Assembly (NCBI RefSeq): GCF_029589055.1
Contig: NZ_JARQZP010000006.1
Span: forward strand, 558,001-622,000
Source: Vibrio hannami
GTDB lineage: Bacteria; Pseudomonadota; Gammaproteobacteria; Enterobacterales; Vibrionaceae
Direction: 5' to 3'
Length of the DNA: 64,000 bases
Shown: positions 58,466-64,000 of the stretch, in pieces
Layout of the letters: each line of letters opens with the position of its first letter
Position numbering within the stretch: the stretch's first letter is position 1
Made by a program: the position numbers and the translations under genes
The notes under the pieces: model-generated
The model's input: only the letters and a program-made list of their open reading frames with translations
Database searches by the model: none
What the model was told of the DNA's origin: nothing

Positions 58466-58484
58466 GAATGTAGGGGAGGTAAAA

Positions 58485-61400
58485 TTAAGCGCTGACTAGT
58501 CTGTTGAGACGTTGCTTTATCGCTTCCAGTTCTTTTCTTAGCTCTGTTTGTTCGTGGCAGTGCTCTAGAATAAACTCTACAGAACTTAGCACTGTTCGCC
58601 ACCTAGGGGTTTTGGGTACCGTTTCTACTCTAAGGTATTTATCTAAGGTTCTTGTTTGTAGAGTGCTCCTGTCCAGATAAACTTTCCATAATCCACTTTC
58701 TTCTGCGAAATTGAACTTGGTCTTTCCCGTAGTATGTTCCCAGTAGGAGAGTGCAGTTGTCATGGCTGCAACCAAAGTTTCTCGTAGAAGAGTTTGTTTA
58801 TCTTTGGTGCTACCAGAGGCTTTATCGACAATGCCTTTAAACTCATCGCCGAGTTGCTTCAGTTTGTCCAGGTTCTCTTCTCCCCCTTAAATGCGTAGTT
58901 GGAAAGCGCATCCACGGCTGTTTCCAGCTTCCGAACTCGATTGGTGTTAACTTCTCCGTCTATATCGAAGATAAACATTGAGTTTATTCCTGAGCTCTCT
59001 GGCAGTTTGATGATGTCGCCAGTCACTTTTAAACGCTGTGTTCCCGAGAATATATCTATTTCGCCACAATAATGTTCCTGGTCTGAGTTTAGGTACTTTG
59101 TGGCGATGATTTCGTCGGCATTTGAACGTTTGAGTTGATCGACTGTTCTTCTGAAAAGTACTGATGCGGCTTCATTCGCAAACCTAACCTGCAGCGCGTT
59201 ATTCAGGCAAAGTATGGCTTCTGGGGCGCCATCTAATTGTTCAATAAGACGTTTTTGAGTAGCAAGTAGCTCATTCTCGGCCTTAGTTCGCTTTTCTATC
59301 TCGACAATGAGTTTTTGGTTTTGCTCTTTTTGCTGCTCATTTTGACTCGCAGAAATATGAACGCGTATTCTGGCTGCGAGCTCTTGCCTGTTAAATGGTT
59401 TGCTCAGGTAGTCATTCGCGCCTGAGTTAAAGCCTTCCAGCCTGTCTTCTGCCTGGTTTAGTGCTGTTAACATTATGATTGGCAGTTCAGTTTGAGTGTA
59501 GTCGGTTCTTATGGAACGACAGACCTCATATCCGTTTAGTCCTGGCATCATTATATCTAGCAAAATAATGTCCGGTTTTTCTTCTTCAACTAACTGGAGT
59601 ACTTCAGTGCCTTCCGTCGCTGTTTTTACCCGGAATCCTTCCATCGCAAGGAAATTTTTCAAAACACTAAGATTCACGGATTCATCATCTGCGGCTATAA
59701 CTAATGGTCCGTCAAAATTCTCATTAACTGACAATGTATCGATATCAGGTAACTCCTGCACAGGTGATAACTGATAGCTATAATCAGCCTCTACAGGTTC
59801 ATATTTCTCAATGTCTTCTTTAGCTAAAGGCAGAGTAAAACTGAACGTAGTACCTACGTCTTGCTGACTGCTGACATATAATGAACCGCCCATTAACTCA
59901 ATTAACTGTCTGCTGATTGAGAGCCCTAGTCCGGCACCTTGTTTATAGCGAACACTTTTTCCGTTGCCCTGTACTAGTGGCTCGAATATATGTTCAAGAA
60001 ACTCAGCTGGAATCCCCTGTCCAGTATCGACGATCTGCACTCTCATCTGATTCTGCAAATTTTCAGCTGAGATAATGATTTTTCCTTCGTCGGTATATTT
60101 AATTGCGTTACCAATCAGGTTGTAAAGAACCTGCTCTAGTCGTTGTGGATCGGAAACTACAAGGGGCATATCAATAGGTATCTGGTTGATAATTCGTATT
60201 CTTTTTTTGCCCAGAAGGTGGGTTGAAAGCTGCAGAACGATACTGGTAGCGTGAAACAGATCCGTTGCTTTTTTACTAATCTTAAGATTGCCGTATCGCA
60301 TCTTATGGTAATCGAGAAGATCGTCGACTAGATTAGCCAATCTTTGTCCGCTATTGATAATGATATCCAGCTGATACTTTTGATTTGCTGGAATTGTTCC
60401 ACTTGCGCCAGCACCAAGTGCTTCTGCAATACCAATCATGCCATGCAGAGGGGTACGCAATTCGTGGGAGGTGGTTGCCAGAAACTCATCTTTCAGTTTA
60501 TCAGTTAGCTGCAACTCGTTATTTTGTTGCTGAATGATTTGAAGGTTGTTTTCAAGCTCCTCATTTTGTTTTCGAATGGTCAGGATTTTTTCTCTAATGG
60601 AGCGTTGCATCCTTTCAAAACTGACGGCAAGTCTGCCAATTTCATCTTTTCGATTTGTATTGATAACCGATTCATCAAGGTCTCCTGCTGAGACCTTTTC
60701 TGCCGCCCAGGTAAGCTTTAATAATGGAGCTGTGATGAAATTCGAGAATATGTGAGAAGCGATGATCACCAGGGCTGATGCAAATAGCATCGCAAGTACA
60801 AAGACCTTCTCTAAATTATGAATACGTGCATGTGCCACATCTTCAGCCAGTTGTACTGAAAGGCCCCAGTGCACGCCGTTCAAAGGAACCGGAGTTATTG
60901 CTGCAATGATATGTTGACCGCTCTGGTTTTCGTAGTTTTCAACTTCGGTAAGGCCGTCAACTGCTGACTTTAATATGCTGGCGTTGCTATCGATGACCTC
61001 TTGTGTAAGGTTCAAAGAGCGGGGGGTCATATCTGGGCCAACAAGCAGTATTTGTGCAGACGTATTGTTGTCTTCAATCAGCTTTGATACTCCATCAATC
61101 GGTAGGCGAAGTAGAGCATAACTATGAAGGAAACCTTGCTGCATAATTGGAGCTGCTAACCAGGCATATAGGTTATCGCCTTCTTGAGCGAAGTCCGATA
61201 TCTCAACTGGAATGGGGGCGTCGGGTTCGTACTGTTGTGAGCTTAGCTGCTGCTTGATGTAATGAAATGTTTTCCCAAGGTTAGTATCCTTATATCTCCC
61301 GTCGAGTAGATTTGTTCCATAGTAGCCGTTCTTCAGGACTGAATAGGTGACATTACCTTCCCTATCCACAAGGAGCACATCATCAAAGTCGGAGCGTTTC

Positions 61401-61858
61401 AGTAGCTCGACATAGGTTCTGTGATAACGTTTATGAAGCAGACGGTATCGTTCACTGCCCACATAGTCATCAGAGTCACGAGCAATCAAGTTTTTAATCT
61501 TGTTCCCCGAGCCCTCAACATATCGATCTTGAGCATTTTTTCGAGCGTCTTCAATATTTAGTCCTAAGCTTCGGAAGGCATTCACTAGTCCATAAAACCG
61601 ACCACCACTGGCATATGCTAGTTCGGAGCGAACAAAGCCAATCACTTCAGATTCTTTAGCGTTAACGTAATCTTGTAATTGTTGTCGCTTGGTATCTCTT
61701 ACCGAAATCAGATAAGAGTGGCTCTGTTCTTGCAGGTCTTTACTGTGAGAATGCAGAAAAAAGAGCGCAATAACGGTGAGCGGCACCAGGCTCAAAATCA
61801 GAAATGCCACCATTAATGTGTTACGGAGGCGTTTGAATGGGAAATGTTTCTTTAGCAT
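58485..61858 (-). CDS. chiS: Chitin sensor ChiS, apparently split by a frameshift near the C-terminus
   Basis: A membrane one-component-acting hybrid kinase that controls chitin use and binds the chitobiose promoter in V. cholerae. Helices at about 13-34 and 351-370 bound the periplasmic sensor; then HAMP, His465 in TSHELRTPLHG, an ATPase domain, a receiver with Asp768 (DIILLDIMMPGLNG), and a PAS-like region (about 860-970). The first frame (61858-58859) stops after KGEKRTWTN. One frame over, the text continues ENLDKLKQLGDEFKG to the stop at 58485. Restoring one G in a run of five (near 58884) would give about 1124 residues, close to V. cholerae ChiS (1129). Confidence 0.9.
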
Positions 61859-61949
61859 TCTTCTACGCTGACAACTTACGGATAATATAAATGTACTATC
61901 TTATTTCGTTTCGACAAGAAAGTTTTTTATGTTCCGTGGATGCGAGCGC

Positions 61950-61985
61950 AAAAAATAGTCAGATAAATAAATTTTATCCGACTAT
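61950..61985 (-). terminator. Terminator of rsmC
   Basis: Read on the minus strand, ATAGTCGGATAAA pairs with TTTATCTGACTAT across a short loop and is followed by six T. It lies between the rsmC stop and chiS. Confidence 0.88.
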
Positions 61986-62019
61986 CATACGGTTACGTGG
62001 GTGTGAATATTGGATTTAA

Positions 62020-63042
62020 CTACTTTTGTGCATGATAAATGGCGAATTTATTGGTCTTATTTATCGTGTTGTAATCAGAAAATGCGGTTTGCAGTATTGG
62101 CTGATATTTCAGGAAGCTATTCGCTACGATGTATAATTCGCCAGTTCTCTTTAGGTGCTTTGGTGCTTTGTCTAACAAAGTCTCTGCAGCAACATAACTT
62201 GTATCTAATCCGGAATGAAACGGTGGGTTGCTAACGATGAAATCATAATCATCATTGGTATCAGAGTAGATGTCAGATGCAAATACATTGCCCTGTAAAC
62301 CATTTGCTTTAAGTGTCTCTCTGCTTGAGGCGATAGCAAACGCACTTATGTCGCACATCTCCAGCTCAATGTTAGGGTTCTGAGTTGCCATAACAGCGCC
62401 AAGCACACCTGCTCCACAACCAAAATCGAGTACCTTGCCCTTTAGAGAAGGTAATGAATCTATTAGTAATTGGCTACCAACGTCCAGTTGTCCGTGGCTA
62501 AATACACCTGGAAGGCTCTTGATGGTTAACTCATTGCCTGAGATATTCAAGGAATAGGTCTTGTACCAGTCATTAAGGTTAAATTCAGGTGCTTCTGAAG
62601 TTGCTTGCCCCCAATAGAAAGAACAACGACGAGCAGAGTCATATTTGTTGATAGGGCCAAAAGGTTTGAACATCTTTTCGATGCTCTTAACACCAGAACG
62701 ATTTTCACCCACAACACAAATTTCGGTATCTTTGCCTAGTTTGCTCAGTAACATTGTTAGTAGGTACTCGGCCTCTGCCTTGGCTTTTGGCCAGTAGAGC
62801 AGAATCATGTCAGAACCAGTCTCTTCAGATAGCTCTACATCGAATATACGTTTTATCTCAGAATATCTTTCCAGTTGCCTGAAATAGCTGTAGTTAGTAG
62901 TGAAGACAGTGACTGAATTACAGTGCTTTGCCAGCTCAACAGGAAATAGGTCTTCAGCTTCACCTGCAACGAGGACATTTTTGCCTTCAAAGTAGGCTAG
63001 TTGACGCTGTGCAATTTGGCTTGGAGCGATATACGTAGACAT
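62020..63042 (-). CDS. rsmC: 16S rRNA (guanine-1207-N2) methyltransferase RsmC
   Basis: A 340-residue SAM-dependent methyltransferase with two tandem domains: a degenerate N-terminal one and a catalytic C-terminal one with [11 protein letters not shown] (205-215) and the target-binding NPPFHSG (272-278). It modifies G1207 in the 30S subunit. The ATG at 63042 gives the family start [15 protein letters not shown]; the frame 13 codons longer is unlikely. Length is like E. coli RsmC (343). Confidence 0.95.
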   Translation of the reverse strand: MSTYIAPSQIAQRQLAYFEGKNVLVAGEAEDLFPVELAKHCNSVTVFTTNYSYFRQLERYSEIKRIFDVELSEETGSDMILLYWPKAKAEAEYLLTMLLSKLGKDTEICVVGENRSGVKSIEKMFKPFGPINKYDSARRCSFYWGQATSEAPEFNLNDWYKTYSLNISGNELTIKSLPGVFSHGQLDVGSQLLIDSLPSLKGKVLDFGCGAGVLGAVMATQNPNIELEMCDISAFAIASSRETLKANGLQGNVFASDIYSDTNDDYDFIVSNPPFHSGLDTSYVAAETLLDKAPKHLKRTGELYIVANSFLKYQPILQTAFSDYNTINKTNKFAIYHAQK

Positions 63043-63056
63043 GGGTATACTCTGAT

Positions 63057-63094
63057 AAAAAAAGTGGGCAGATTTTCGCACAATCTGCCCAACT
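63057..63094 (-). terminator. Terminator of the AI-2E family transporter gene
   Basis: Read on the minus strand, TGGGCAGATT pairs with AATCTGCCCA across about seven bases and is followed by a T-rich run of eight. Confidence 0.92.
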
Positions 63095-63128
63095 CATGAA
63101 GTGGTTTGTTTGTAATTAAGAAGCGCTT

Positions 63129-64000
63129 TTAACTATTGTCCTGATCATGCAGGAAGTTATGAAACTCCTCTTCATAGATGTTAAACAGAACAATCGTGAC
63201 TGCGAAAATAAGAGGTCCGTAGATAAGTCCTATCAAACCAAACAATTGAATACCACCAAGAAGTGAGAAGAATATCATCAGTGTATTCATGCCAGCACTT
63301 CCCTGCATCAGCAGAGGTCTCAATACGTTATCAATCGAACCTACAACAACGGCACTCCAGACAGCCAGGAAGATTGCCCAGTTGATATCGCCAATAATGA
63401 TGAGGTATAGGGTTGTAGGAATCCAGATTAGCGCTGTGCCTACAACCGGAATGAATGATGCAAATCCGAACATGGTACCCCAGAATAATCCTGGGAATCC
63501 GACAATCCACATGCCTATACCGCCAGCGAGACCCTGCGCGATAGCAGTAAGAAACGAACCTAATACCGCTGATTTAGAAACTTTTTCTACTTCGCTTAAT
63601 AGCTTGTCTTCCTGACTTCGGGACAGAGGAAGGATATGACGTAGAGCCTTGATGATCTTTTCGTTATCTCGAAGCAAAAAGAACAGAACAAACAGCATCA
63701 GGAAGAAATCCATCAGGAAGTTGGTTGCATCTCCTAATATCTTCGCACTTATCGCAACAAGGTTAGTACCAAATGAGGTAGCAAACTGCCCAATTTTTTG
63801 TGCAATATCCTGAGGGTTAATTTCATCAAATGGCAGGTACTCATTTGCCAGAGAAACGATTTTTACAACCCATGGCAGATCAAATAGTTGCTGGATACCG
63901 CCATTTGTAACCCAGTGAAAAACACCTTGTGAAGCGACCGAGCCTTGTTGAACAATGGCTCCGAATACTGTTAAAAGCGGAATAACAATGATGAAGGTAA
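63129..64000 (-). CDS. AI-2E family transporter (PerM/TqsA-like), 5' end outside the window
   Basis: The frame is open from the stop at 63129 to the window edge, so about 290 C-terminal residues are visible. It has several hydrophobic helices, including LMLFVLFFLLRDNEK and VGFPGLFWGTMFGFASFIPV, with the PVVGTALIW and GLIYGPLIFA segments typical of the AI-2E/UPF0118 family. Members are proposed exporters or antiporters (TqsA has been linked to AI-2 export), but substrates are rarely known. An internal Met at 63713 begins after a long upstream coding stretch and is not the true start. Confidence 0.85.
   Translation of the reverse strand, partial: TFIIVIPLLTVFGAIVQQGSVASQGVFHWVTNGGIQQLFDLPWVVKIVSLANEYLPFDEINPQDIAQKIGQFATSFGTNLVAISAKILGDATNFLMDFFLMLFVLFFLLRDNEKIIKALRHILPLSRSQEDKLLSEVEKVSKSAVLGSFLTAIAQGLAGGIGMWIVGFPGLFWGTMFGFASFIPVVGTALIWIPTTLYLIIIGDINWAIFLAVWSAVVVGSIDNVLRPLLMQGSAGMNTLMIFFSLLGGIQLFGLIGLIYGPLIFAVTIVLFNIYEEEFHNFLHDQDNS

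Noticed and set aside
58485..58775. Separate 96-residue gene downstream of chiS
   Set aside because: The frame is continuous in coding character with the chiS end, beginning at least 30 codons further upstream, and lacks its own start signals. It is better read as the C-terminus of ChiS.
63129..63713. 194-residue complete AI-2E-like gene
   Set aside because: The frame stays open with family-like sequence up to the window edge, so the Met at 63713 is internal and the gene is partial.

Overview
The window reads as a chromosomal segment of a Vibrionaceae bacterium, most likely a Vibrio. The evidence is gene order and protein features: the fbaA/mscS/argO/argP/serA/rpiA/6S RNA/zapA neighbourhood, the rpoE-rseABC-lepA-lepB-rnc-era-recO-pdxJ-acpS run, the barA/varS-rlmD-relA-mazG-pyrG-eno run, and a complete chitin-disaccharide operon beside the hybrid sensor ChiS in the order known from Vibrio cholerae. 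I recognised no prophage, IS element, integron, CRISPR array, tRNA or rRNA.

Layout. 1-14.2 kb: housekeeping and small regulatory genes (end of fructose-bisphosphate aldolase, MscS, arginine exporter and its LysR regulator, YggE, SerA, RpiA, Fau, 6S RNA, ZapA, YgfB, UbiH, UbiI, YgfZ, SdhE, YgfX). 14.2-25.7 kb: NadB, then the envelope-stress sigma factor operon and the translation/secretion/RNA-processing cluster. 25.7-36.5 kb: BarA-type hybrid kinase facing RlmD, RelA, MazG, PyrG and enolase. 36.6-42.6 kb: YacL, nitrogen-regulated glnK-amtB with a sigma-54 promoter and NtrC sites, and an iron(III) ABC transporter behind a Fur-like site. 42.7-57.8 kb: a ten-gene minus-strand chitobiose operon (solute-binding protein, two permeases, two ATPases, GH9 glucosaminidase, GlcNAc kinase, GH20 hexosaminidase, GH94 chitobiose phosphorylase, phosphohexomutase). 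58.5-64 kb: ChiS, RsmC and the 3' part of an AI-2E family transporter.

How it works together. Chitin disaccharide in the periplasm would be bound by the solute-binding protein, signalled through ChiS, imported by the oligopeptide-type ABC transporter, and then either phosphorolysed (ChbP) or hydrolysed (GH20/GH9). GlcNAc kinase and the phosphohexomutase would pass the products on as phosphosugars. The region upstream of the solute-binding gene holds a SlmA-like palindrome and phased direct repeats that could be the control sites.

Points for a second look: (i) three apparent frameshifts (zapA, eno, chiS), which may be real lesions or base-calling errors; (ii) an unassigned candidate small RNA at 11629-11773 (minus), with three hairpins, a terminator and a CRP-like site about 90 bp upstream of the predicted start; (iii) nine perfect copies of a CCCGTAA heptamer ending 5 bp before the yacL start codon, where a ribosome-binding site should be; (iv) a 131-bp tandem array carrying paired hairpins between chbP and the mutase gene inside the chitin operon; (v) two families of short palindromic repeats spread through the intergenic spaces.
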